DNA of 64,000 nt from Thelephora terrestris (lineage: Eukaryota; Basidiomycota; Agaricomycetes; Thelephorales; Thelephoraceae), in the NCBI GenBank assembly GCA_015956445.1, contig WIUZ02000004.1, positions 2,046,001 through 2,110,000 on the forward strand. The letters run 5' to 3'. The translations under genes were made by a program, and so were the position numbers. Numbering within the stretch: position 1 is the stretch's first letter; every line of letters begins with the position of its first letter. Below are positions 10,863-21,616 of this stretch, in pieces. The notes under the pieces are model-generated. The model did not search any database and was not told the DNA's origin. It saw only the letters and a program-made list of their open reading frames with translations.

Positions 10863-11641
10863 TAACGTGGACCCTGGTGTTGTTGCTTTCTGCGTGTCAG
10901 ATATTCTATTTAGAGGTATTCATGTCTGGCTGGTCTGGATTTTTGTACATTTGGTTCCGTAGACCAGTTGTTTGAGCTAGAGCCTACTATAGAGCTCGAA
11001 AGGAACTCGTCTCCGTCCGCGACGGTAATGTGGTTGCATTCGATCGATGAAGGAAGACGTGCCTGACAACCTCGGCCCGCTTCCGCGGATAATCGGTATG
11101 CAGCAAAGTTATCTTTGCAGTGGTTCACATGGATGATTCCCGCCCTGAGAGTCGGAGTTGTGTTACAAAAGGCTGATTGAATGAAGGCCGGCGGGGGGAG
11201 TTCCTGGAGTGATGAATCCGGGCACGTGCGGGTGGGTCCCTAAGACCTTCGAGTGCGACCAAGGAGAGTGGCCTTGTCAAGACACGACGGTGCTTATGGG
11301 GCTAAATCTTAAATAACGACGTGTGGCATGTGCATCCCAAGACACTGACGCCAGCGTCCCGCGACTGTGAGTTTAGCGAGATCAAATTCAAACGTTCCTC
11401 AGCCACCAGAAGCTCCGGTTCAGTCGTCAAGGTCGCACAGGGCGATAGAATTTGATTCCCAGAGCGAAATCCAGTCCCGGCTGGGTGCTAGGATGCCGTC
11501 AGTAAGATGAGGAGGAAGTAGAATGCCGACTCAACCCACATCACAATCACGGAATGCCTATTTGGCAAACTCTCTCCCAAACCACTCACTCCTTCCTTCT
11601 CTTCAACCAACTTCCCTCACCTCGACCGGTCGCTCTAGAGG
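10863..11641. other. Intergenic region upstream of G-alpha 1
   Basis: No conserved open frame. The last 60 bases before ATG 11642 are CT-rich (cactccttccttctcttc), consistent with the transcription start of the G-alpha gene. Confidence 0.5.
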
Positions 11642-13813
11642 ATGCTCTCCGTTTCAAGGCCCTCTATAGACGACCCTCTCACTCGTGTCTTTGCCCCTCC
11701 TCCAGACGAATCCCAGTATGACAGGGAGAATAGAATAAGGGCGGAACAAGAGGCGAAGAAGAGGTCTGACGCTATTGACGAGGAAATTAACAAGCAACGC
11801 CTCACTCAAAAGAACTCCAAGCCGGTCAAGATCTTGCTCTTGGGTGGGTTTATCACTCGCTTCCGTGGTCGCACGTCCGTTCCAGATCCGCTGACCGCGC
11901 CACCGCCTACCAGGTCAAAGCGAATCAGGTGCGTTCCGTGTCCGTGGGACCCTCCCCATCGTAGGCTCAATCCCCCATGTTTCTCTGCCGTAGGAAAGTC
12001 GACGACGCTGAAAAGTGGGTCTGCGCCTGTTTATCTCTGCGACTTACGCCTAATTCTCCGCTGCTAGATTTCCAGTTAATGAGTAGCCCAAAGGTCCCCA
12101 AATTTTCTTGCGCGATTCAGTCCCTCGAAGCTCAATAGAGTCCTCCCCCGCTTTTCAGGCGTTTCGTGCTGAACTTCCATCATGGAGAGCTGTGATTCAA
12201 CTGAATGTCGTCCGCTCTGTGCGTTTAATCGTGGATACCATCACTATGGCACATCAAACCGGCGAAGGATACCCTCCTCTGGGCCCAGAACAACTGAAGC
12301 TCAAAATGAAGTTATCGCCTCTCCTTCGCATAGAAGATACCTTGACCCAGAAGCTTGCCCCCAACTCTCAGCACCACATCAAGGGCGAATCGCCGGACCC
12401 TGTCTTTGACTCTGCCTCGGTTGCGCCCGACGCACCCGCCGTTCCCATTAGGACTGAGCTTACTGTCAACTCGCGCTCAACTTGGAAATCCGCATTCAAG
12501 AAATGGGCGAAAGGCGGAGTTGAAGAGATCGACTTCGACGATCCTACCGATCCGGGCCGCGTCCTCTTCGCTTGTAGGGATGATATTATTGCCTTGTGGA
12601 GAGACCCCGTCGTGCGACAGATTTTGGAAATTGCTAGAGTTAGACCACAGGATCAGGGCGGCTTGTAAGTTCACCCTCCCCCTCTCCGTTGTTCGCGCGT
12701 GCTAAAACAAATGCGTCGGGTAGTTATTTGAACGACCTGCCCAGGGTGGCAGCGGAGAAGTACATCCCGACGAACGGTTAGAACTAAAACAGTCAATGGA
12801 TTTGTTTGGCACCGAACTAACTTTTTGTGATTAGATGATATTCTTCGGGCAAGGTTGAAGACCGTTGGAGTGACTGAGCTTCGGGTTGATATCAACAGGT
12901 CTGAACTGCTGAGCAAGTTTGGTCCTGGCACCACACTCAGCGCTGGCTGGCACATCTATGACGTGGGTGGTCATCGCTCGATGGTGAGAATCCTCTCTCG
13001 CTTTGCCCGTGTAAACGGTTTCTTACAAGTGGCTCTTTCTTGCAGCGAGGTACGAGCATCGGAATCGGAGCGATTTTCCGTTCGATTTTTGATGTGGCAT
13101 TTTTTTTGCAGCCGCTTGGGTCCCGTTTTTCGATGATATGAACGCAATCATCTTCCTCGCTCCTATTTCATGTTTCGACCAAGTTCTTGCCGAAGATCCG
13201 AATGTCAACCGCCTCGTGAGTGTTCTCGGGTGTTCTCTGTGTCTTACGTCCTCCCCCTCAACGACGGGCCTTTTTTCATCCGCAAAGGCCGATTCAGTCC
13301 AATTGTGGACATCAATTGTCTCCAATAGACTGCTGGCGGATGCCCCGCTTGTCCTTTTCCTCAACAAATGCGATCTTTTGAAGGCCAAAATTGAGGCTGG
13401 CTCGCATTTTGCCAAGCATATCATCAGCTATGGCGACCGGCCAAACACGTTCGAGGGATGCAGTAATTGTGAGCGAATCTTCTGATTTACGTATCCTGCG
13501 CCTGAAATGACCACTCTTCTCGCATTCAGACCTGCGAAAGAAGTTTCTGGGCATCCATAAGGAAAGGTCGCCAAAACCGCGGACATTTCATTGCCACTTT
13601 ACCTCCGTTACTGTGAGTCCTAGTCTCCTTCTGACATTGTGCTTCCCTGAAATATTTTATCGTTCACAGGACAGTACCACGGCCGAGATTCTAAAGCACG
13701 GTGAGCTCCTGGATTGATCTAATGTACCTGAGAAGTTTGAAACCCTGATTTTGCATCTCACAGTCCAGGACGACGTCATAGTGCGAAACCTCAAAGGTGG
13801 AGGCCTCCTGTAA
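11642..13813 (+). CDS. Divergent heterotrimeric G-protein alpha subunit, copy 1
   Basis: Thirteen exons assembled in frame to 474 aa: 11642-11843, 11914-11928, 11994-12014, 12068-12093, 12159-12664, 12724-12776, 12835-12983, 13046-13049, 13112-13215, 13288-13468, 13530-13612, 13670-13700, 13764-13813. The P-loop reads L-L-L-G-Q-S-E-S-G-K-S-T (about 65-76). The arginine finger is kept (L-R-A-R281-L-K-T), switch II is D-V-G-G-H-R-S (H321 in place of catalytic Gln) and the base-specificity motif is N-K-C-D (386-389). There is no N-terminal Met-Gly-Cys acylation signal. The helical domain is about 70 residues longer than in typical G-alpha. Expected to bind GTP and signal from a membrane receptor, but GTPase activity may be altered. 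Paralogous to the gene at 47108. Confidence 0.88.
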
Positions 13814-13968
13814 GATACACCATATAGTCATACTTTCTTTCTCTATTTCCCCTCACTTCGAGATCTTACGCATAAATTATTCTTGCCTCCCCGGCGAGGC
13901 TCTTTGTACAACCGCACTATATCCTGTTCGGTTTATTTTTTTCTACCCTAGCAGAGATTTCAGCCCTT

Positions 13969-15087
13969 AGTCCAATCCCTGGTACCATTGTAGTATGGTA
14001 GCAGGCCTAGGCGTTGGATTAGTACCTTTTTTCCTCCAGGTTCTCACCGCCATGTGAACCAAGTCGCAAGGCCGGCGCCCAACCAACTTCACGCCGGCAC
14101 CTTTCCAACAACCCATACACTCACCATGACTGTCAGAGCCTCAGATATCCTTCTCATTCTCGTGACTATCGTCTTCCCGCCTGCCGGGGCTTACTTCATC
14201 GCAGGCTGTGGGGGCGACTTGTTGATCACCATCTTGCTCACCGTGTAAGTAGGCTGCCTCACGAACCGCGCCCCACAGCGGGCGTGTGCGAGATCTTGAG
14301 AACTCAAGTCATTTTCTCTTTCAACTCAGCTTGGGGTTCATTCCTGGACATTTGGTAGGCTCCCTCCGCTCCATCGGATGGGATTGTGGCGTCTGACTGT
14401 AAACTATCTCTAGTACGCTTTCTACCTCATTTACCGAAAGATGAAGGCAAGGGAACAATATGGAGAGGGAGGATACCGATGTAAGTCTTAGTACTGTTGT
14501 CGATGGACGGACCTATTGACCTTGTTTCTCAGACGTTGGACGCGGGAACTACGAAGGTTTCCAAGGCCAGGATCTCCCGCCTCCTGCTACGAACTATGGC
14601 GCCACTGGAGGTCGTTGAATCTTTAGGCCTTAGGGCTTAAAGGCGGTAGTGTGCCCTTTGAGGCTAGCTACTTGACAGAATCTTTCTTGAACGCTTCGTA
14701 AACTGAGCTTCCGTATATGTAATATTATCTGTGCTAGTAGGATTCCCGTAGTCACGCGGTTACATGCCCCCTTGTCTTGGAAATGATACACCCTGATTAT
14801 CATAATGCTTATTTAACACGGCACGAGGTTTCTTCCTCCGCATCGACGGTGTATCCTCCGGGAAACCTTGCAAGGGGCGGGGGTCGCTGATCTAAGCACA
14901 AGTACCACACAGCTGACCGACGGACGTAGCACGGCGCGCGTGCACGCCACCTTTGGGTGGTGTTTTTCCCGACCTGAACCCGACCGGCCATGCCATGTTC
15001 ATCCGAACTGGACTCATTCCATGGGCCGGCGCCGAGGAAGCTGGTCAGACATCCATGGGACTGTCGTTGATAGTCTCCACGCAAATT
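13969..15087 (+). repeat. Tandem duplication unit 1 (Pmp3 copy 1 plus flanks)
   Basis: The 5' flank (gcaggcctaggcgttggatt, about 14002-14021), the gene with its introns, the 3' UTR and the 3' flank (cacggcgcgcgtgcacgcc) recur in unit 2, and in diverged form in unit 3. Boundaries are approximate, set where the 5' flank restarts. Confidence 0.8.
14126..14618 (+). CDS. Pmp3/UPF0057 small membrane protein, tandem copy 1
   Basis: Four exons (14126-14244, 14330-14354, 14414-14480, 14533-14618) give 98 aa. The Pmp3 core is obvious: a first membrane helix with I-V-F-P-P-A-G-A-Y-F, the acidic Cys-Gly turn G-C-G-G-D-L-L-I, and a second helix with L-G-F-I-P-G-H-L-Y-A-F-Y. A soluble tail ends in P-P-A-T-N-Y-G-A-T-G-G-R. 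Family members are plasma-membrane proteolipids that affect membrane potential and salt sensitivity. Exon sizes (119, 25, 67, 86) are the same in copy 2. Distinct from copy 2 at G33, T38 and Y51 positions by inspection. Confidence 0.92.
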
Positions 15088-16307
15088 ACAGCCCTCGGTA
15101 CAATCCCTGGTATCAGTGTAGTATGATAGCAGGCCTAGGCGTTGGATTATTACCTTTTTACCTCCCAGTTCTCACCGCCATGGAGCCAAACCGGTCGATC
15201 GATCACCTGTGCCTGCGGTGATTTCCGAACTACGGGCCGCAGCAACGTGAACCAAGTCGCAAGGCCAGCGCCCCAACCAACTCCACAGCACCTTTCCAAC
15301 AACCCATACACTCACCATGACAGTCAGAGCCTCAGACATTATTCTCATTCTCGTTACTATCGTCTTCCCGCCTGCCGGGGCTTACTTCGTCGCAGGCTGT
15401 GGATGCGACTTGTTGATCAACATCTTGCTCACCGTGTAAGTAGTCTGCCTTGCTAGCAGCGCCCCACAGCGGGCGTGTAAGAGATCTTGAGAACTCACGT
15501 CATCTGTTCTTTCAACTCAGCTTGGGATACATCCCTGGACATTTGGTAGGCTCCCTCCATTCCATCGGATGGGACTGTGGCGTCTGACTGTAAACTATCT
15601 CTAGCACGCCTTCTGGCTCATTTACCGAAAGATGAAGGCAGAGGAACAATATGGAGAGGGAGGATACCGATGTAAGTCTTGGTACTGTTGTCGATGGACG
15701 AACCCATTGAGACCTTGTTCTTCAGACATTGGAAGCGGGAACTACGAAGGTTTCCAGGGACAGAATCTCCCGCCTCCTGCTACGAACTACGGCGCCACTG
15801 GAGGTCGTTGAATCTTTAGGCCTTAGGGCTTAAAGGCGGTAGTGTGCCCTCTGAGGCTAGCTACTTGACAGAATCTTTCTTGAACGCTTCGTAAACTGAG
15901 CTTCCGTATATGTGATATTATCTGTGTAGGATTCCCGTAGTCACGCGTTTACCTTGGAAATGATACGGGTGTTCTTATCTCCCCTGATTATCATAATGCT
16001 GAGCACAGCACGAGGTTTTTTCCTCCGCATCGACTGTTTACTGACCCATCATCCTCAGAAAGCCCTACACGACCACTGTACTGTGTACTCCCCCGGGAGA
16101 CCCTGGAGAGTGCGGGGTCAGTGATCTAAAAACACCAACCACACAGCTGACCGACGCTAGTAGCACGGCGCGCGTGCACGCCACCATTGGGTCCCGACCT
16201 GGACGGTAGTTACGTACCTCTTGCCAACGGGCCAGCGCCGAAGTACCGTCAGTCACCCATAAGACTGTCGTTAATGTTCCCCGCGGATCTACACACAAAT
16301 CACCATC
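15088..16307 (+). repeat. Tandem duplication unit 2 (Pmp3 copy 2 plus flanks)
   Basis: Near-identical to unit 1 over the gene and 3' UTR. It differs upstream by a 65-bp segment (15183-15247) absent from unit 1. The segment includes gcctgcggtgatttccg, which unit 3 also contains. Confidence 0.8.
15317..15811 (+). CDS. Pmp3/UPF0057 small membrane protein, tandem copy 2
   Basis: Four exons (15317-15435, 15521-15545, 15605-15671, 15726-15811), 98 aa. The layout is the same as copy 1, with the core I-V-F-P-P-A-G-A-Y-F-V-A-G-C-G-C-D-L-L-I-N-I-L-L and L-G-Y-I-P-G-H-L-H-A-F-W. It is closer to the general Pmp3 consensus (I-N-I-L-L-T, Y-I-P-G) than copy 1. Introns and 3' UTR are nearly unchanged between copies, so the duplication looks recent, or gene conversion keeps them alike. 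No disabling change is seen. Confidence 0.92.
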
Positions 16308-17760
16308 CTCGCTCCAATCCATGGTACCAGGGCGGTCCCAAGCGGCATTGGTTTTTCCACCAGGTCTTTGCCACCATCCCGGCCGGTTACTTGATCGATC
16401 GCCAGCCTGCGGTGATTTCCGGAGCTCTGGTGCGCAACTTCATGCAAGTCACTGGTAGATGAGCTACGTCTGTTATTCACGTCTGCGAGGAGAACTGTGC
16501 CACTGTGGTTTGGTGACTTTTGATGAAGGAAAGGGCTCAGTCGATGATGTACAAATGGCGTCATCCTTCAATCAGAGCGCCCATCGGATCCAGAGGTCAA
16601 TACGTACAGGGCCAAAATGCCAAGCTCTCCTCCTGTTGGAGTCACGGTCGGCGACATGGCAGTCAGAGCTTTGGACATTGTTTTCATCCTCATTACTATC
16701 GTCTTCCCGCCCGCTGGGGCTTACTATGTGGCAGGTTGTGGACGCGACTTCTTGATCAATATCTTGCTCACCATGTAAGTAGGCTGCTTTGCGAGCAGCG
16801 CCCCACAGCGGGCGTGAGCGGGATCTTGGAAACTTACTTCAATTTGTAGTTTGGGATACATCCCTGGACATGTTGTAAGCTACTTCCTTACAATCGGATG
16901 TGGAGGGCGGGATCGTGTCGTCTGACTATAATCTATATCTAGCATGCTTTCTGGCTTATCTACAAAAAGATGAAGGCAGAGAAACAATATGGAGCGGGAG
17001 GATACCGATGTGAGCCTTAGTACTGTTGCAGATGGACGAACCTGTTAACCTTGTTCCTCAAGATGCTGGGGGTGGGAAGTACGAAGCTGCCCAGGTTCAA
17101 GAGCAGAGTCTCCCGCCTCCTGTTACGACCGATGGCGCTGCTACGAAAAATTTCGCTGCTACGAACTATGGCGGGCTACCGGAGGTCGTCGACACTTCAG
17201 GATTTAGAGACGGTGGGGTCCCCTTGAGGCAAGCTACTCCTCGACAGAACTATTCTTGAACACTCGTATACCGAGCTTGCGTGTATGTGATGCCTGTGTA
17301 GGATACCCGTAGTCGCGCGTTCATATGCCCCCTCCCTTAGGAATGATACGGATGTTTTTATCACCCTTGATCATCACGATACTGAACACAGCTCGAGATT
17401 TCTTCCTCCGCGTCGACTTTTCGTGCGAGTTACTGACCCAGAACCTGCAGAAGTTCTACAGTACTATTACAGTGGGCTCTGTTGGGTTCTCTGTGGGAAG
17501 GAGCGATTGAGTGTTGACTGGTGTCCGACGAGTCGCCTGTATTAAAAATTGATTCGGAATGCCCGAAGTATCTCCAGAGAAACCTTGCGGGGAATGTGGG
17601 CCGCTGATCCAAACACAAGGACCGGTAGGACGATGTGCGCGCACGCCACCGTTAGGGGTGTTTTCCCATGTGACGGGCCAGCGCCAAATAATAGTCAGTC
17701 ACCCTGGTGCCTGCCGTTGATATTCTCCGTGGATCCATATCAGAGCAAACAAGACCATGG
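16308..17760 (+). repeat. Tandem duplication unit 3 (Pmp3 copy 3 plus flanks), most diverged
   Basis: Shares gcctgcggtgatttccg upstream (about 16407) with unit 2, the gene and intron positions, and the downstream flank (gcgcacgccaccgttaggg at about 17639, compare 14941 and 16173). Divergence is clearly higher than between units 1 and 2. The downstream limit is approximate. Confidence 0.7.
16656..17259 (+). CDS. Pmp3/UPF0057 small membrane protein, tandem copy 3 with extended tail
   Basis: Four exons (16656-16774, 16850-16874, 16943-17009, 17063-17259), 135 aa. The membrane core is intact (I-V-F-P-P-A-G-A-Y-Y-V-A-G-C-G-R-D, L-G-Y-I-P-G-H-V-H-A-F-W). The tail is 37 residues longer. An insertion around K-N-F-A-A-T-N-Y-G is followed by a frame change relative to copies 1/2, so translation runs through sequence matching their 3' UTR and stops only at TGA 17257-17259. 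Whether the tail is functional is unknown. Confidence 0.85.
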
Positions 17761-19464
17761 CTACGGGGCGAGTCCTTGTGGTCGGGCTTCGAACATTCAT
17801 TTGCGAAGCGACCGCCGCACTTTATGAATGGTGGCTATTGACTCGCGATCCACAATTCGACTCAGCACTTGATGTATGATGGGGACGGACCTTGGAAAGC
17901 GGTGTGGAGATCCTTTCCCAGGTAAATGTTATATGATCGTTGCGGCCCTGCATCATCATGCGCGCGTCGTGTGCGGTATCCCCACCGGGGTAGTACCGTT
18001 TCGCTGCGGGGATCAAACATTGGCTGTGTATCGGTTTGTGTTGTTTGTTAAGTTACATAGTAATCGTTACTGGCTGGGCGCTGGATTACTAAATGCACGA
18101 TCGCAGCTACGAACTCACAGTAGATGATGCATGATGTGCGTTGGATGACCTAGACCTTGGAAGACACCGGGAAGGAAGGGGGACCGCGACAGAGTCCTGG
18201 AATCCATACCAAGTCTGACAACCTCAGGATTCCCATTTTTCTGACCTTTGGGGATAGGACCCAGCCTAGTTTGAAACTCTGTGATGTTGTTTCGTTCTGT
18301 GGCGCTGCACCGACTGTCAGGCCTAGTTTGGTGGGATACCGGCCTCCCTGGGCATGGTTGATTTCGGTGGGAATCACTGTGGCCCCGGAGGTCGCCCGGA
18401 TGAAAGGTGTGCCATTGTTCCCCATGGTCCGTTTTGTTTTTGGCAAATACGTGCACTGGTTGCGGGTGTTGGGGAAAACCTGTGAGATGTTGATAGGGGT
18501 TCAAGACCCTTCGTCGCCCACGATTCCCGTGATCCTATCATGTGCGCTCAAAAAAAGGCAGATCTATTCTCCCGGTAATGAAAAATTTCACTGTACGGAA
18601 GGAAACGACCGTTAGTCCCTCTCGCTCCCGTCCGGACTTTATCTGGGGATGCGAAATTTTTCATTCGTCCGCGCAATATATGCTGGTCTGTGAACAAGAG
18701 TGAGGTTATTCGGGCTGGGGCTCGTGTCGGACATCGTGTCGGTGACCGCAACTGTGGACGGAGCTGGACGAAGTTGGCGGGATCACCTACACGATTGAAA
18801 CTTCGATTATCCGCACATGTTGCAAAGCACCAGCGCTCGCGTATGTCAAACTTCAGACCTATTTTTTACCGCTCTTAGAAGGGGATCAGTCGGAACAACG
18901 CCGGTTTCGACGAAAGCAGTTGGGCGCTGTCAAGGTGTCGGCTTGGCGTTCTACACCGTTTCTCCTTCCGGTTGTTAGGGTCACTACAGCGAATTGATTC
19001 TATTTGGCCCGGTTGCAGTGACAGGTGGAAGATCGGTCGACCCGGAGGCTCAGGCACGCTGTCCCCCGAGGTTTTGCTATCTTTATGAGCGGTAGAGCGC
19101 GCGCACAGGAAATGCGGAGGGCGCAAATGAAGGGATAGGTACGATGGTTATAACACACAACCGTTGTCATGGAAGCCGCAACATACGGGAGCGATGATGG
19201 GTGCGTTTACCTGTCCTTGGGTGAATTTGACTGCAGATCCCTGCCATCTTCAATGATCACTGGTACCCGTATTCGGTGACGGCCTTCGGAAACCGACCTC
19301 GGTCTTTGATGACCTGCAGAGCCCGTTGTCTACCTAGTGCTCTCTAGATCAATGGTCTCCATTATTTTTGCACTGCACTCGCGCGCGGCCTCGGTCTTTT
19401 GCGAGGCTGATTCGACGATGTTTATCTAACAACTACTGGTTTTGGAGGCGTTTACCTGCCCTAC
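17761..19464. other. About 1.7 kb without a convincing gene
   Basis: Several short open frames on both strands overlap at 18115-18615 (up to 152 codons), none with recognisable motifs or good splice-linked continuation. A 12-nt inverted repeat lies at 18578-18589 and 18653-18664. The stretch could be decayed sequence beyond the tandem array. No transposase or reverse transcriptase motif was seen. Confidence 0.5.
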
Positions 19465-19472
19465 TTATAAAA
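19465..19472 (+). promoter_or_regulatory. TATA-like box
   Basis: The sequence ttataaaa is followed by a CT-rich leader. It lies only 22 nt before ATG 19495, which argues that the real start of the next gene is the downstream ATG at 19789. Confidence 0.5.
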
Positions 19473-19788
19473 CCACCCCCCATTCTCCCCTCTAATGCAG
19501 GATTCCGCTCCACACAGTGTTAGGTCTCCAGAAGAGCCAGTTTCTCTCTCTGGGCCTTCTTCCCTTCTTTCCAATTCCCCTATTAATCTAGAACGACACC
19601 CGCCTTCCGACCTCCGGGGTCCTTCTCCATCCTCTCATTATAACCATCCTATCCCTCCATTCACTCATATACCCTCATTTCCTACTGGACGTACGGCTAC
19701 TCGATCCACCCGCAAGAAACCCTCCGCTCATCCCTACACCCAGCCACCACCCCGTGTCAGCTCCGGACGTCGCCAGACTTCTTCCAAC

Positions 19789-21093
19789 ATGTCTGCTCCC
19801 CAGCACGGCCCTTGGTTATCCAGCAACGTGAAGTATGAACAATCCGAGTTCCCATCTGGAGACCCCTCGCATGCACAGCGAAGGTCTTCCGAAGGTGATC
19901 AACAGCCACCCTACTACTTCGCGTCGGTGAGTGATCGTTCGCGCATCAGAGGCAGTGTGATGCATGCAGGGTACTGATGCACATCGTTTCCCTAGGATGA
20001 TTCTGTGCGCCGTCATCGCTCCGAGATCCGCCCGAACTCTTCGGGATCGATGACTTCGAGCCTCACTGGAGCCATGGGTGGACCCACCATGTCGGCTCTT
20101 TCATCTCCCTCAAGTGACCGGTCTCTCCGAGATCCTTCACAATCCTCCCACATCCAGTCCGCCCCCACCCCCATGGACTGGCACTCCAACGTCCCTCAAC
20201 CGGGGAACCCCATGATTTCTGCCGGCATCCCTGCCTCATATTACGCTCCTCCCACGACCTCATCCACTCATTCATCTGCGAACCCCAATCTATATTACTC
20301 GAGTTATAATCAATACAATACGCCCGACCTTTACGAACAGTCAGGATCCTTCATGACCCCTACCCCCTACCCCGAATTTACCTCCCGTCCCGGTCCAGCC
20401 ACTTCCACTCCTCCCGATATCTTCCTCCCCCCCACGTCTCTTCCTATGACCGGGCCACATTCAGCTCCTGTGCGCAGTTCCGTGCGCAAGGATTCCGTTG
20501 AGGAGGAACTCAGGTTTCTCCGAAACAGAGTCAGGGAGCTCGAGAGCGAAAGGGACGGGGCTAACCGCCGCCTTCACGAACTTCATGCCTCTATGACCCC
20601 CGGCTACCCCCAGATGGGAATCCACCCCAGTGGTCTCCCCTCTCCCGTTCCGACCCCTCCAAACACGGACGCTTTCCAGGCGTCCTGGATCGCTCGTACC
20701 GAGGCTCGCAAGCGCGAGTTCTGTTCTCTCAACCGTGCTGGAAACGCGCTGTGCGCGTGGCACGATCCAAGGCGCGAGCGTCGAGCGTATCCACCTCGCA
20801 TGGCTCCCCCTGGCCATCTCAACTGTGGCTGCACTTTCGAAGAGGCTTTGTTCGAAGACAGCCTCGCACGCCATAATATCGGCAGCCGCCATCCTGGCGA
20901 GAGCGTTCGCATGGATCCTGCTCTCCGCAACCCGTTGTTGAAGCTTTTGGAGCAGAGATACGGGTACAGGGACGGAGACTTCGAACGTGATCCCATCACC
21001 GGTACCTGGGTTGAAGGAGAGGGTCATGCCCTCTGGGAGACCAGAGCCTCATCCGGCAGCTCCAAAAAGAGGCAAGACGACAGGAGATCCTGA
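19789..21093 (+). CDS. Unrecognised protein with coiled coil and Cys-containing C-terminal domain
   Basis: Two exons (19789-19926, 19996-21093) give 411 aa. Start 19789 is preferred: it has good context (ccaacATGtc), and the 294 nt upstream are open but CT-rich and sit right after a TATA-like box; ATG 19495 would add 98 Ser/Pro-rich residues. The first half is Ser/Pro/Tyr-rich. A predicted coiled coil follows (E-E-E-L-R-F-L-R-N-R-V-R-E-L-E). A compact end contains F-C-S-L-N-R-A-G-N-A-L-C-A-W-H-D and G-H-L-N-C-G-C, then R-Y-G-Y-R-D-G-D-F-E-R-D. The spacing of Cys/His suggests metal binding, but no named family is recognised. The compact C-terminal domain is the part most likely to be conserved. 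Confidence 0.72.
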
Positions 21094-21616
21094 GCCAATC
21101 GCGTTCTACCCTAACACCTGGTGGACCCGCCTCACCGCCATTTAATTACCTGACTAGTTTGCTCATCGTATATACCTCTGCATCATCATCCTGCATACCT
21201 ATCTATCACTTCCCTGCATTCACCCTCATTTTGCACAGTCATATTATTGCTCACACGATCTTGCGCATTTTCACCTCATCACGCTTTCTGTCATTGGCAT
21301 TTGCATTCATTGCATTTTATTGTACTACCTGGCGTAATTCCCGCCTCATCTTCATTCCTTTCTTCCTTATTTTGCGCGCCTCACCACCCGCTGCATCATG
21401 ACACGGACATTGCATCGGATTTCGCTCGTTTCATTGGTTTTGTCACCTGCATTTCTGTCCGTATTGTCATTAGAGTACCTTCGCAATGTTGTACCATCGA
21501 CAGATTTGTTTTACAGTATATTAGTACGCTAGAGTCCACTATAATAGTTATTGTACATACGGTACATACGGAATAACGATTGAAGGGTTAGTAGTCAACG
21601 AGGGAGTGAAGGAGGG
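21094..21616. other. Convergent 3' intergenic region
   Basis: T/C-rich sequence between the coiled-coil gene (+) and GST copy A (-). No gene recognised. Confidence 0.5.

Noticed and set aside
17325-18130. Possible fourth Pmp3 copy
   Set aside because: Only the 3' flank of a unit is present (to about 17760); no P-P-A-G-A-Y core found afterwards.
20461-21027. 188-codon minus-strand frame
   Set aside because: Antisense of the compact C-terminal domain of the coiled-coil protein.
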